64,000 nucleotides of DNA from Coffea arabica (Eukaryota > Streptophyta > Magnoliopsida > Gentianales > Rubiaceae), in assembly GCF_036785885.1 (NCBI RefSeq), contig NC_092317.1, forward strand, positions 4,652,501 to 4,716,500, written 5' to 3'. Positions 12,781 to 25,458 of the stretch are shown here, piece after piece. A model generated the notes under the pieces. The model did no database searches. It saw only the letters and a program-made list of their open reading frames with translations, and was not told the DNA's origin. Within the stretch, counting starts at the first letter, position 1; each line of letters opens with the position of its first letter. The translations under genes were made by a program, and so were the position numbers.

Positions 12781-13527
12781 TTAACGTTTAAGCAGGAAGA
12801 AAAAGAAGCTTTCCTTCTTCCTCCTGTCAAATCTAGAGTCGTTAACAAAACTTCGCATTTTTCCCGCTAATCGAGGTATGTGTTTGTGTTTAATTTCTCT
12901 GTTGATATATTTATTAGTTTATGCACCGCTTTCTGAATAATTTTAATAAAGTCTCAGAATTCGTTGTTTTTTTTTTGGGTTTAAGGAAATCATGAATCAG
13001 TAATCAAGAAGTGTTACCAAGTTGAAGTCTTTCTTCATTGCTGATGATGGGCATAAAACACAGTCTCCATATATGCTTAGTTTTACATGACTTTTTTATT
13101 CAGCAAATTTGATGGATCCCCTGCTGTGAAAAAAGAAGATATTCTTTGAATTTGTTTCAGTTATGAGAATGGTTTAGGGGGGATAAAGAATGTAGCTATG
13201 CATAATGATAGTAATCCTGGGAGTATTGATTTTTATAATTTATTATTCATTAAATTAATTTGATGGATCCAATTTGTTGGAAGAAGGTAATATACTTTGA
13301 ACCAGCTCAATAGTGGAAAAGGTTTTATCTCTAATGTTGGTTTTGAGGCTGGGGCTACATGTAAGAAGATACAGTAAGGTTTTGATCAATTGAATAGTGT
13401 GCTTGAAATTCAAAATTTGAGTTAAACATCAAGAAGTCATATAAGTTGGTTCCATTTTTCTGTCTCCGTTTTCCTTTTATTGATGTTCATCTGAAATGCA
13501 ATGATGAATATGTTAGATTATAGCAGC
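12781..13527 (+). promoter_or_regulatory. Probable 5' untranslated exon and leader intron of RGTB
   Basis: A purine-rich segment ends at 12885 with a good 5' splice site (cgag|gtatgtg), and a 3' splice site (tatagcag) lies two bases before the RGTB ATG. This arrangement fits a leader intron of about 640 bases. The transcription start was not identified. Confidence 0.45.
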
Positions 13528-16500
13528 ATGGGAGAGCTGGCAGTGGAAAAGCACGTTAAGTTCATTTTAACGATTGAGAAGGTATGAAAAGCGTCTGATA
13601 TGCATCCTGAATCCGCGTTTTAACTTTGAAATTTGTTTTGATTTTGGGAGTTGAGCTACTTTTCTTTTGAAGAATAAACTGAAATTACTTTTGGCGTGTT
13701 GTGCTCAGGAGAAGGATAGTTTTGAATCTGTCGTGATGGAACATATCAGATTGAATGGTGCATACTGGGCATTGACAACTCTTGATATTCTAGGGAAGCT
13801 TAATACAGTCGATCAAGATGAGGTCATTTCTTGGATGATGCAGTGCCAACATGAGTCAGGTTTGTTATTATTTCATCTCGTTTCCTCTTTTAATTTTCTC
13901 ACAATTATCACTTAGATTGCAAATTATTCTGCAAGGTCTAACCTTCATTTTTGCCATTTCTTTTTTGGCTGAACGGAGATTTAATTTGTTCTACACTTCA
14001 TTACCGCAAAAGGATGCTGATTTATTGATATATTGGACTTTTAGAAATTTGGCTTATGCTGTGTGCCTATTGCACAGGTGGTTTTGGTGGTAATATTGGA
14101 CATGACCCACATCTGTTGTATACCCTCAGTGCCATCCAAGTTTTGGCTCTATTCGACAAAATAGATGCACTTGACATTGATAAAGTGTCAAACTGTATCC
14201 TTTGACATGTTCTTTAGGATGTTTAGGTGGTCTTAGAAGTATATTTAACATGAACTTTATTTGGTGCATTCTACACCTAGCCATGTACTCATTATAAGTA
14301 CTACTGTAACTTAATACCTTTGACATTGTAGGAATAACGGCTCTAGCTAGTGTACTTTAATAAAAGACTGATTACTTGTAGACAAGGTCGACAAAGTAGC
14401 AATCTATTTTGAGAAGACTGATTACTTGTGTCAGTGCTGATACCTGCATGTCGCCACTATGGACTTTTTCAGTTTTAGTAAGTCTACATGTTTGTGAAGA
14501 TTGTGGTGCTGTTTCCATGTGCATTTTTATGGGTCAAAGACTATTCTGTTGAAGGGAATGAGGTAACGGGTGATATAAGAAGGGCTAACTTCAAAGTGAT
14601 AGAATGGCCTCAAAACAGTGAATTTGCTTTGTCATTGGCTTATGAACTTGACATTTGGAGCTAGATATTGCTGGCTTGCAGAACAATGATGGATCCTTTT
14701 CTGGTGACATGTGGGGCGAGATTGATACTAGGTACTCTTTCCATGCATTCACTCGTCTTTGAAAATTTTCTGAACATTGTCCGTCTTGGGGAAATATAAT
14801 ATCGCTACTACTTCTTTAGGTTCTCTTGTGTTGCAATATTATCTCTTGCGTTGTTAAAACGCTTGGATAAGATTAATGTGGAGAAAGCTGTGAATTATAT
14901 TGTGAGTTGCAAGAATCTTGATGGTGGATTTGGATGCACCCCTGGTGCGGAGTCTCATGCTGGTCAAAGTATGTTCTCAATCTCTTATTTAAATCATTGC
15001 TCGTCTCTTCATTCATGAATAGCCTACATATACTCCGCTTTGGGATCTGTTTTTCTCTCCGTATTCTCGAGTAAATATTACATTTTATTATGCTTATTAT
15101 GATGATTCCTGTGAAAGATAAACCATAGCTATATGGCAATATTAAATATTGAAGTCGGATTTAAAACGTTTTTGGAGTTAACATTTGCATAATGGTTCAA
15201 TCTGACCATGACTGTCAAATTAGTGAAATTAATTAAGGTGTTTCAATCAACATTTTCACAAATTTGGATATGTCTGTGTGCATCTGGAGCTGTGGGGTGT
15301 ACCAGGACTTATCTGATTATAAGAGTTAATGAGATAGCTTTCTGCATGCAGTATTGTTGCTCAACTCTTCCTTACATATTGTTGAAGTTTTCATTGAGCT
15401 GCCCTGAAAGGTCCTTCTTGGCAATAAGAAGGGTTCTAGTTGTGCTTTATGAAGGATATTCACACGTAATGTTATAGAAAAAGGACTTAACTTCCATGTT
15501 TATTCTCTATGCAGTTTTCTGTTGTGTGGCAGCTCTTGCTGTGACTGGCTCTCTGCACCATGTTGACAAGGATCTCCTTGGATGGTGGTTATGTGAGCGA
15601 CAAGTTAAATCTGGAGGTCTAAATGGTCGTCCAGAGAAGCTTCCTGATGTGAGTTAATATTTGCAATGTCAAGACTATCCTTTACACATATTGTGGTTAT
15701 TTCTTCTTCTTCTTCTTTTTTAATGTTTCTTTTGGCATCATTGCAGGTCTGTTACTCCTGGTGGGTTCTTTCCAGCTTGATCATGATTGACAGAGTTCAC
15801 TGGATTGACAAGGAAAAGCTTATCAAATTTATCTTGGACTGTCAGGTTACTTGTGAATCCATTATTTTCTTGTCAATTTTTAATATGATGTCTAATGTTT
15901 AATTTTACCTTCAGAAGTTAATATCGTTATGCTTTGTTCTATAAAATATAGGACAAGGAGAATGGAGGAATTTCAGACCGGCCAGAGGATGCAGTTGATG
16001 TCTTCCACACCTATTTTGGAGTTGCTGGTAAGAGTTCCATCTGAAATCTTCCTAGTACATCTACCTTTGGAGGAATCGTCTGTTACTCAACGATAGCTTT
16101 TTGTGTTGAATGGCGACTGCATAACTCTTTTTTCCCCACCCTCCCCTTGTTGGGTTTGTCAAATGCTTACTTGATTGTTGTTCGACTTACACAAATATAG
16201 TTGATATTGCAGCATCCTTAAAAGAAAAAAAGGAATAATCTCATCATATTCCTTGATATATTTTCACAAATGAGTAAATTCTTCATTGCTTCAGCAGATG
16301 AGTTAATGTTCTTGATGAGCTCTTATATGTTGTGAGAGTACTATCTGTGAGATTACTTACATGTTGATGAGCTTTTACATAATTCCTTAACTTCCACTCA
16401 GGCATAGCGTCTGCATCTTACTATTTAGCTTCAGTTCCAATTTTGACCTATTGGTAGTAGTGTTAGGTGATTTATCTTTCTTTTTTATGGTTCATTTTCT

Positions 16501-16633
16501 GGTGCTTCAGTCTCTTAAAACTTTTTGTTTTCTGGCAGGTCTTTCACTTCTTGAGTATCCTGGACTAAAAGCTATTGATCCGGCTTATGCCTTGCCAGTT
16601 GATGTTGTTAATAGAATATTCTTTGGCAGATAG
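13528..16633 (+). CDS. RGTB: Rab geranylgeranyl transferase type II, beta subunit
   Basis: Catalytic beta subunit of the cytosolic enzyme that attaches geranylgeranyl groups to C-terminal cysteines of Rab GTPases, working with the alpha subunit and Rab escort protein. Nine exons: 13528-13581, 13709-13859, 14078-14194, 14665-14731, 14820-14968, 15515-15648, 15747-15845, 15952-16027, 16539-16633. They total 942 bases, or 313 residues, the usual length for this family. The protein is built of prenyltransferase alpha-alpha repeats, each marked by a GGF/GGI/GS-type turn: [64 protein letters not shown] and [21 protein letters not shown]. These carry the zinc-ligand D and C (DVCYSWW) and H (DVFHTYFG) of the family. 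The start [10 protein letters not shown] is just downstream of a probable leader-intron acceptor. All junctions keep frame; nothing looks broken. Confidence 0.96.
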
Positions 16634-17027
16634 GTCTAATTGATAGAATAGAAACTTCAATACATTAGCTATGTGTTGGCAAACATTCTGTCCTTATAGG
16701 CCACAAATGTGGACAAGACGCGCGCGTATAATCTGCTGAACTCTCTTGTCACATGTTTGGTCTTTGATGAATTCCTGCCAATTTGTTAGACATGGAAAAA
16801 AGTTGTATCCGTAATCTTAACTTTTTTTTTTTTTTTTTTTTGGTTGGAGTAAAAACAGATTGCATATATGCGTGTAGGCTAAATGGGATTTTCAAATCAG
16901 AGGCACCAAAACGAAAGAGATAGTTCAAATCAGATTCAAAAAAAAAAGAAAAAAAAGGATACTCAATAATAAATATGCTTCTTGAAGGCTCTATCTTAAC
17001 AATTTAGATATGGTAAATTAATACTAA

Positions 17028-17685
17028 GGTTCCGTTTGATAAAACTGAATCTGAATTCTGAAGTCTGAATTCTGAAATCTGAATACTGAAACAATTAATT
17101 TGCTGAATTTTAAGTACTGAAAAAAAATATATGAATGTCTGAATTTTAATGTTAAACATATTTATACTGTTTGATAAACATTTATAACTGAATGCTTAAT
17201 AAGTTAAATTTGACAAATTTGCCCTTATATCTTTTCATCCAAAAAAAAATAGAACATATGATTTAATTAGCTAAAAATGTTAGGTATGAAAATGACAATA
17301 TTTATTTTTAAATCAAATTAATATAAAAGATGAAATATATTATATGAGGAGTATGGAAAAGATGTGAAAATCATTCAAAAGGGAGAAAAAAGAAATAGAA
17401 AATCATTAGATAGAGAATATTAGATTGTTTAATTAGATAAGAATTTTGAATATAATTAACAAACAAGGGTAGATTTGGTAGATAAGATAAGGTAATTGAA
17501 GTAATTCTATTGATTTCTATCAGAATTAAGCATTCAGTTAGAATTCTTGTGCTGAAAAAAATACACACAAGTTTAGCACTACTTAACAAGTTCAGCAAAT
17601 GGATTTTCATTTATCAAACACTCAAAACATCTGAATGTCTGAAAAAATTCAGATTCAGCACTTTTTTATGTTATCAAACAGACCC
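17028..17685. mobile_element. Tourist-like (PIF/Harbinger-type) MITE
   Basis: The left end ggttccgtttgataaaactg and the right end (complement gggtctgtttgataacat) form imperfect inverted repeats, both continuing into tgaatctgaatt. The element is flanked by TAA at 17025-17027 and 17686-17688, matching the three-base TWA target duplication of PIF/Harbinger. The interior is AT-rich and non-coding, and carries repeated ctgaat motifs near both ends. Confidence 0.8.
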
Positions 17686-17781
17686 TAAAAGTTGTTGAAA
17701 GAAAGCGTGATTAGCCACTCTTCTTCTTCGAATCTCAAATAGCAAATGCGAAACGCTGCATCCAGATTGTTAATTTGTAAT

Positions 17782-18505
17782 AGGGATAATTTCAGAAACC
17801 TCCCTTGAGGTTTTTGACAATTTCACTCTCCTCCTGAGGTTTCAATAGTTACATAGACCTCCCTTGGACCAATCAAATGACTAAAATGTCCTCCACTTAA
17901 TAATTAATTCATAAAGGGACATTTAAAGTCAAAAATACTTTTTATTATTCTATTTGTCATTTGCTAATTTCAAAAAACAATTTACATCAATTTTCTAATT
18001 TTCTTCTCTTTCTCCCTCCCTCTTTCATATTTTTCTCTCTTTTTCTCCTACAACCGCTTCTTCCTCTTATCAAATATCATGCTCCATTATTACCAACCAC
18101 ACCACTATCAATTTTTTACTATCTCTAAAATTTATCTATATTTTTTGTCTTCCTGTCTCTTTCATTTTATAAAAATTGTAGACCCTTTCTTTTTTTTTTC
18201 CCCAATAGTTTTACTCTTTACAAATGTTAGCCAATTAAAGTTATCAAATTAACAAGATGCAGACCGTGGATTTTATTGTTTGTTTTAGTGAGTATGTGCG
18301 AGAAATTAAACATTAAAACCTTGTTTCGTTTTGTCGTGTTCTTTGAAGAAGGATATTTTAGGATATTTGTGAAAATTTATAGCTCATTGGGTCTATATTG
18401 TTACATAAACCTTAAAAGCAAGGGTGGTAGATGTAATTTTTAAAAATTGAGGAGAGCTCTCTGTAATTGCTGGAAACCTCAAGGGAGGTTTTTGAAATTA
18501 TCCCT
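17782..18505. mobile_element. hAT-type MITE with long inverted ends
   Basis: The left end agggataatttcagaaacct continues into cccttgaggttttt. It is the inverted counterpart of the right end, aacctcaagggaggttttt then gaaattatccct. Both sides are flanked by ttgtaat (17774-17780 region and 18506-18512), a duplication of 7-8 bp as expected for hAT elements. There is no coding capacity. It begins only 96 bp after the preceding Tourist-like element. Confidence 0.78.
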
Positions 18506-19040
18506 TTGTAATATTGGATCAAAGCTTATCCAGAGCATATTTTGAATATCTTATCTTATTTTATCCCCACCTATTTTGGTTGTTAAAGGAATGCAGAAAT
18601 GGATTATATCCCGATTTGATGTCCTTAATTATTGTTTTAAAATTCTCTTCCAGATCAATTATGTAATTCAAAAGATTCTTTTACCTTCTTTGTAAGAATT
18701 TTTCTTTCTGAATCTCTTTACACCTTTCTTATTTCCAACTGCTAGGGTCGGTTTAATCTGGTAAAAATATTGAACCTAACTTATCCCATTCAACTCCAAG
18801 CCATTTCTCAAACCCCCTTTAATCAAACTTCAATTATCCTTTCCTATCCTTCGGTTGGATAAAAAATCTTTGATCAGATCAAAGTGAAAACGGCTTTCCG
18901 AAAAGTTGTACCAAGTTTAAAATTCAACTTCTTTCTCCAAGAGGAGATGAAGAATTGCAACCGTTTCCCAAGAACTGCTTTCCCAAAACCGTTCCTCCTA
19001 GCATGGTGGAATAAAATCCTAACATCCTTGGAATCCCTCA

Positions 19041-19052
19041 CTATATATATAT
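19041..19052 (+). promoter_or_regulatory. Likely TATA box of the lipid transfer protein gene
   Basis: ctatatatatat lies about 140 bases before the ATG at 19191, in a context (cctcactatatata) typical of plant TATA promoters. The transcription start would fall near 19075. Confidence 0.45.
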
Positions 19053-19190
19053 TGACAAACCTCCAAACCAATTATCTACGATCCCTTCATTTTGATCAAA
19101 AACACTAGCCTAACATAATCAATCAACCTTTCTTGTGTCAACCCCCTCAAAAAACAAAACCAAAAAGAAAAAAACTCATTTCTTCTATCC

Positions 19191-20540
19191 ATGGCTCCAT
19201 CCAAGTTGTTGTTATGTTCTTTCTTTCTAGTGATATCTTCATTGTATTGTGTGGGTTTTGCCCAGAAAACTCCAGGGGCTTCAGGAGCTCAATTGCCATG
19301 CGTGCAAAAACTGCTTCCATGCCAACCCTACTTGAAGGATCCATCCAATCCACCAGCCTCATGCTGCATTCCCTTGAAGGAACTCGTAGCAAATGATAAA
19401 CAGTGCCTTTGCCAAGTCTTCACCAACCCTGTACTCTTGAAGAGTCTCAATATAACACAGCAAGATGCCATGCAACTTTCCAAGGCTTGTAATGCAAATG
19501 CTGATCCTTCCGATTGCAAAACTGGTATGACTCCTCCTTTTTTTTTGTTATATATATATAATGATCTCTTAATTTGATTATGACTGGAGGAGTATAGATC
19601 GTGAATTTGGTCTAAGAAAATGAACAGCGAAAGAAAATTTCGCATCAAAAGCAGTAAGTTAAAACTGGAAAGAGTAATATATTGCGGCCTTAGAAGTCCT
19701 TATAGAGTAATTATCCGAAGGTTTATTTAGCCCTTTTTAAGTGTAGTTCTTGCGCTGTCGAAATATCCATGCAAGTTCTGGTCCTGGTATTTTTGACAAA
19801 TCAAATAGTCTTCTATTTTTTTTTTTTAACAGAAACATATATAAATGTCTATGAAATTACTATAACCTTTTAAAGAAAAATTCATGGATCAAAGGGAATT
19901 CTATTCTTCCTTGAATTGAGTGGAGAAAATGTACTGACACCAGATTCAATTGAACATTTCCTTTGAAAATCTTCCTTCTTTGCAGAATCAAACAGAATAA
20001 AAAAGGATAGTTTTGTCTATGAAATTTATTTCATGATAAAGATGAATTCAGAGTTTCAAGCAGGCACTTTTGGTAGTTCTTGTTATTTGCAAAATTAAAA
20101 ATCACAACCCTTCTAGTGTTTAATAATAGTTATTATTATTATTTTTTAATATGCATTTCTCTAAATATTACTGTGACTTTTTTCACCACTGTCTTTTTTT
20201 TTTTTTTTTTTTTTCCTTTTAACCACAGCGGGTGTACCTCCAACTGCTTCATCACCACCACCATCGACATCTAACAGTGAGTCATTAGTTTAGTTTAGTT
20301 TTTTTTTTTTTTTGGTGCATTAGTTCTGAATTTTAGCTCTAAAAAATTAATGAGATAGAAAAGTATAACAAAAAAAATATTTTTCTGATTCTATTTTTGG
20401 TTTACTACTTAGGCTCTTCAAAGACCAACTCCACAGCCAGCGGTCCTTCCAAGAATGCCGCTGTTGGCGTGGGAGCCCCTCTTGGAGCGTCTGCAGTCAC
20501 AGCCCTGCTGCTTTTTCTCGTACTTTCAAGCATGGGATGA
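19191..20540 (+). CDS. GPI-anchored non-specific lipid transfer protein (LTPG-like)
   Basis: Secreted cell-surface protein of the 2S albumin/LTP superfamily, whose GPI-anchored members act in cuticular lipid or suberin export. Three exons: 19191-19524, 20229-20276, 20413-20540; 169 residues. A signal peptide covers about residues 1-25 (MAPSKLLLCSFFLVISSLYC then VGFAQ). The eight-cysteine motif follows in order: LPC, LLPC, ASCC, CLC, SKAC, SDC. The second exon encodes a proline/serine-rich linker (PPTASSPPPSTS). The C-terminus has a small-residue stretch (SGPSKNAAVG) followed by a hydrophobic tail (SAVTALLLFLVLSSM), the pattern of a GPI-anchor signal. The start ATG is in a good context (ccATGGC). 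The gene looks intact. The exact LTPG subtype cannot be fixed without alignment. Confidence 0.94.
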
Positions 20541-21595
20541 ATTTGATTTGTCATTCATGCATAATTAATTATCCAATCTTGTATTAGTTTTTAGTTAATC
20601 TTGACGACATTGCAAATAAAGGATTTGCTTAGGGTACTATGGCTTTACTCAGATTATGTAGCCCCTTTTTTTTTCTTTTTTGGGTGCAATCTTTCATCTT
20701 GTCTAGTTAAGTAGATTTCATCCTCCGATTAAACAATTTGAAGCTTTTTTTTTTGTTTTTTAAAGTTTAAAGAGGTGGGCTTTAGCATGATGAAAAATTT
20801 TGGTGATGAACTGCAGGGGTTGGAGGGATTTGATCAAGTGTTTAAAATTTTCTCAATTTACTTGGTATATAATATTTAGACTTGTTATCAAGTACTAATT
20901 ATTAAATCTCCTTAAATACAGAAATAATTGATAGATTACAATTCCAAATTCCAAAGGAGGATTTCTATTGTTTGGTTCGATTCCTCGATCCAGATGCATC
21001 TACCTAGAAAAGAGACTATTTCACAAATCTCGTCATATCCCTCCCTCAATCCAAATGCAGTGAGAGAGATGCAGGAGCTAATAAAATAAAAGGAAAACAA
21101 AACAAAAAACAAAATCCAAATATATAATCATTGGGAAAAAGGATTGATGAAGAACAACAATTTAGTCAAATATAGAAGCTTATTAGTGCAAAAGCCGTCG
21201 GTGAGAAAAAAAAAATGGGACAACGGCAACTGCAAGCATATGAAGCTTCCCGGCCGGATTTGTTATCGGCAACGAAAAGGGCTGATTTGTGCTACCCAAC
21301 GAAAAGCACAACAGTGACGCTTACTAATTGCCTTTAATTGATAATGACCACCAAAATTAACTACTCCTGCTCCTACTTCTACTTTCTAATATATAATAAG
21401 AGATTAAATTTGCAAATTACAAGAAATTTGTACCCCAATTTACCTTTCTTTGATGATTAACCATAATTGCTTCTCTCTGCTGTCTGAATTCTGATTCCGA
21501 GAGAGAGAGAGATGGGGAAGGGAAGACGAATGGAAGATTAATCGGAGTTTAAATATATGTGCCTATACATATGTGTGTGTGTATATATATATATA
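20541..21595. other. Intergenic region up to the Helitron end
   Basis: Contains the 3' untranslated region of the lipid transfer protein gene and AT-rich spacer, including a short GA run near 21500 and a TG/TA microsatellite at about 21573-21594 that is the Helitron insertion point. No gene is seen. Confidence 0.6.
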
Positions 21596-21630
21596 CTAGC
21601 ATGGTTCTGGCCGTGCTATGCAGCGGCCTA
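21596..21630 (-). terminator. Helitron 3' terminus with hairpin
   Basis: On the minus strand the last bases are a stem (ggccgctgc, tat-type loop, gcacggcc, one bulged base; 21609-21628), then about ten bases, then CTAG. A stem-loop 10-12 bases before CTRR is the known transposition termination signal of Helitrons. Confidence 0.88.
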
Positions 21631-22024
21631 CCCACTGATATGATCAACTAATATCATATTTATCACAACAACTCAATCACAGTTGGGCAATCGAGACCTA
21701 TATGACCAACTGAAAAATGAAGAGGTAAATAATGAATATGCAAATCACAACCATAGATTACATAAACTCAATCATTCATGTCTTAGCAGAACACACACTT
21801 CAGTTCAAGCCACAGTTACATATTAGGGGGTTTAAATAAGCTTCATTGCCTATTGAATTACAACATTGATGGTTAAACCATTCATAGATATATTAGGATC
21901 CATTACTTTTTAAGTCAAAAGAATAATGGATCATAATATAATTCAAAAGGCATTGTCTAAGCAATCAAGACAGTCATCAAGGCAATGAACAAAAGATATA
22001 ACAAAAGTACAGAATTAGACCATA

Positions 22025-24535
22025 TCAATCTTCCTTTGCTGGACTATCCTTCATATTGCCAGGTGGGCTATATGATTTTGCAGGTTCTTTGGCAAACTGT
22101 TCAGCAGTCTTTGTTGCATGTTCAGGAAGTGTGTCTGCTGGTAAATATTCTGGAAAGTCAAGGCTTCTTTTTGCTCCACTGGTTGTAGACGTCTGCCCTT
22201 CTTTGTAAGAACTGGCTCCAGCAATTTCTTCAAGTACCAACTTTGTCGTTGGTGTGAACATCTGATCCTTTGATGATTTTTCTGGATGCCTTGCTGATGA
22301 ACTGCCAAGTGCAGAAGTAACTTGAGTGTTTTCTAGAAGTGCCAGTGGAAGGGGATGGTGCGATAGTTCAGCTGCAGTGTAAGCCCTGAGAACAGTATTC
22401 TTTCTCTGCAATTGACCTTGGAAGGGAGTCTCATAGGATTTCAGAAAACAGACAACTGTGTATTTTTTCAAGGCATCATTAAGTTCAGTATCTATTCCAA
22501 AGCCCTACAGCAGAAAAATTTTGAAGTTAGGTTCTGTGAATTCTTGTCTATGTATATTTGTATTTATGGCTGAATATAAGACAGGAAATTTGTACTTACA
22601 TCTTCCTGTGCTTGCTTTAGTTGCAGTGGAGTGAACTCAATCATTTTTTCAGCATCTTCTCCAGATATAATGCAATGTATTGAGCTCGAAGGATCAGTTA
22701 TTATAATTGGAATGCGAGCCCTTTAGTCAAGTGAAGGAATTAAGATTAATATATGGTAATAAATGCGAAGAATGTTTAATTTAGAAGCATAAGTTTATGG
22801 TCTAACCTCAGTTCAACTTCACTTTGTTGTTTACATGAAGGACAATGAATGATCCAGTCAATGTCAGCATTCACAATTTTGTGACAATTCACACAAGCAG
22901 TAGTCCAATATTTGGTGAATCCATATGCAAGTTTGACAGTTCCTTGCACCCAAGCTGCCTTTTGCTGAGTCAAGCAACCAAGAATGGTATTTGAATGTCA
23001 ATTAGAGACAAAAAAGTTATATTTAAGCAGAATTTTAAAATAACAAATAGCTCTTACAATTGGAAATGATGCTTGAAAAGTGCTGATTGCTTTGATATCC
23101 TCTTCATTTGGAGGAGGAAGGAAACAGTTAGCATCACTGTATGTTTTAGCATTAAGCAAATTTTGGATTTCTTCCTTATTCAAAGTAAACCTGAATGATT
23201 ATGTTTAGAACACAAATTAAAAATGTACCAATAAATTTAATTGATAATTTAAGGTAAAATTTTTTTAAAAAAGTAGACTTACCATTGCTTGAAAGAGAAG
23301 TCATCTGGGAGTGGAGGACTAATCAGAATTCCAGATGAATACCTTGTAGTGAATGACAAAGCTGTAAAAATGATGAAATCGTTTAGTAATTATAACATAA
23401 AATACTAAGAAGCCAAACAATAGAGAAATCATAATGCATAGTGAAAATTTTACTATTGAATGTGGTCACTTTAACACGGAGAGCTATGATTAGAGGGGCA
23501 GTGCTAATCATGTCTGCTATTTTGCTCCCTTCATCATGTTCAAATTCATTCCAGAGAGTCATAAACATGAGTTTCTTCCTGTCAGGTATAACAAACAAAT
23601 TGTAACTACTGCCATTAATCTAAAATGACTTAATAAAATGGTAGTATTCAGGTTTGATTACTCTTCATTCACTATTATAATGTCTCTAGAAGTACAATCT
23701 GGATCTGCCTGTTTTACTGGGAATGCGTGAATGACAAAGCCTCTAATATCTGAAACAAAAGTGTTGATATGAATGTAAGAAATCAATAAAATGTCAAATG
23801 ACTGTCAAGTAAATTAAAAAATAATGTAAGAAAAATTACTGCAAAGGTTATCTGAATCAGCATATTTGTGCAGATCAGAGAAGTTTGTCAACTCAAATAT
23901 GTAAGGCAGCATAGGTGGCACAGGTTCAGCATAATTTTCAATCAAAGTCTTGTAGTTCAAAATCCAGGAGCATTCATAACTCCCAACTCTGTATGTTGGG
24001 TCAACAGGAACCACAATTGCATTAGAAACATAATATCTTTGATAAGGCTGCAGGAATTACTGAAGATCTTGATGTGTTGTTCATAAGTCACAACAGAAAC
24101 TTTTGTTCCCTGATTAGGATTAGAAAAAGTTAGTTTTATATATATTATGAGTTAAAACATAACTATCATGTTAATGGTTAATATCATATTTATCACACAA
24201 AAATTAAAATTATAGATATGAATACTTTAATAGTTAGGTGAGTATTCAGTTGCAATGAAACTATAGTTCTGATATTGTAGTATGTATACAGTTACATGAA
24301 TACTAAGGATTTTTCCTTAAGCAAATGTAATGAACAGACAAATCATGAAATGTACTTATACAAAATCTGAAATATTCTCATAGATGAATTTAATGAGCTG
24401 AGAAATAGAAAATCATTTGCATACCTCAGTATCTGTGAGCAGAAAGCGCATAATTCGCCTCGGTGGAACTTCACGAGTCAGTTGATTGTGCCCTCTATGA
24501 ACAACTTGTGCGAGAACAGTCCACTTTTCTGCTCC
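22025..24535 (-). pseudogene. Helitron-borne replication protein A 70-kDa-like (RPA1) gene
   Basis: RPA1 homologues are single-strand DNA-binding proteins often carried by plant Helitrons; a helper role in transposition is assumed but unproven. On the minus strand the exons follow the RPA1 order. First comes an N-terminal OB-fold piece (GAEKWTVLAQVVHRG; RRIMRFLLTDTE, about 24430-24535), then VPVDPTYRVGSYECSW and PPMLPYIFELTNFSDLHKYA (23814-24014). Next is KLMFMTLWNEFEHDEGSKIA (23383-23598), a linker (LPPPNEEDIKAI, 22998-23183), a zinc finger with CVNCHK...CPSCKQ (22776-22973), and a C-terminal OB-fold plus tail (VVCFLKSYETPFQGQ; 22025-22471). Introns separate most pieces. Near 24045-24060 the reading frame seems to slip by one base between IFSN and LQPYQRYYVSNAIV, so this copy may be inactive. 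The last ~100 residues are low-complexity and poorly conserved. Confidence 0.85.
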
Positions 24536-25458
24536 TTTCTAAATATCTAGAATTGAAGATATAGGTCTAGATATGATGACCTATACTGGTAGAGAAATCA
24601 GATAGTCAATTAAACAAAATAATAAATTTCTAAACAAAAAAGGCCATGAATGTTAAAACCTGATAATGTAATCTGGGAAGCTTTAAGAATTTCTTTATAT
24701 ACTATATTTTTAGTATGATCAGTGCATGATTCATCAAAATAAGTTGGCCTGATAAGGACTTTTACAGCCGAAGCTGTTTTGACTCTTGAAAGTGCAACAT
24801 ATAATTGGCCATGTGAAAACACCGGTTCTTTCAAATATACACCAACAAAATCTAAAGTTTGGCCTTGTGCTTTATTTATTGTCATCGCAAAGCACAAACG
24901 AATTGAAAATTGTGTTCTCTTATATGGAACTGGATATTGTTCATCACTTGGTGGCTGCATGGAAATTCTATGTATAAAAACTTCTTTGCCACAAAAATCA
25001 CCAACTGCAATTTTAGCACAAATAACATTCTTGATCAAACTCTTTATTATCAGTCTAGTTCCATTGCATAATCCATCAGCAGGATCGAGATTTCTTAAAA
25101 GAATTATTGGGGCATTGAATTTTAACAGTAACCTATGTGGAGGTAAATTGCTAGGTGTAAGAGTGTTCAGAAGATCAATGTATTCAGATTGATGATTTTC
25201 ATTCAGTGTTTCATCATAGCTTAGGTACTCAGCCAAATCTCCTGAAAATTTTTTGATCAATTTATCATTTATTTCATCTACAAAGTTATTCTTTGTAGTT
25301 AGAATTGCTCTATTTTGTGAGCAATGCAGTTTCTTTGAAGGATCTTTAAATTCAAGATACACAATATTGATTAACTTTTCAATTGCACCGTCTCATTATT
25401 ATAGTTAACTATAATTGAAGATTGAAGTTTTACTATGTCATTCTCATCTGTTTCCTGT

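Noticed and set aside
24779-25192. Long plus-strand open frame opposite the helicase C-terminal region
   Set aside because: It is the mirror of a conserved Pif1 coding stretch on the minus strand and has no own motif.
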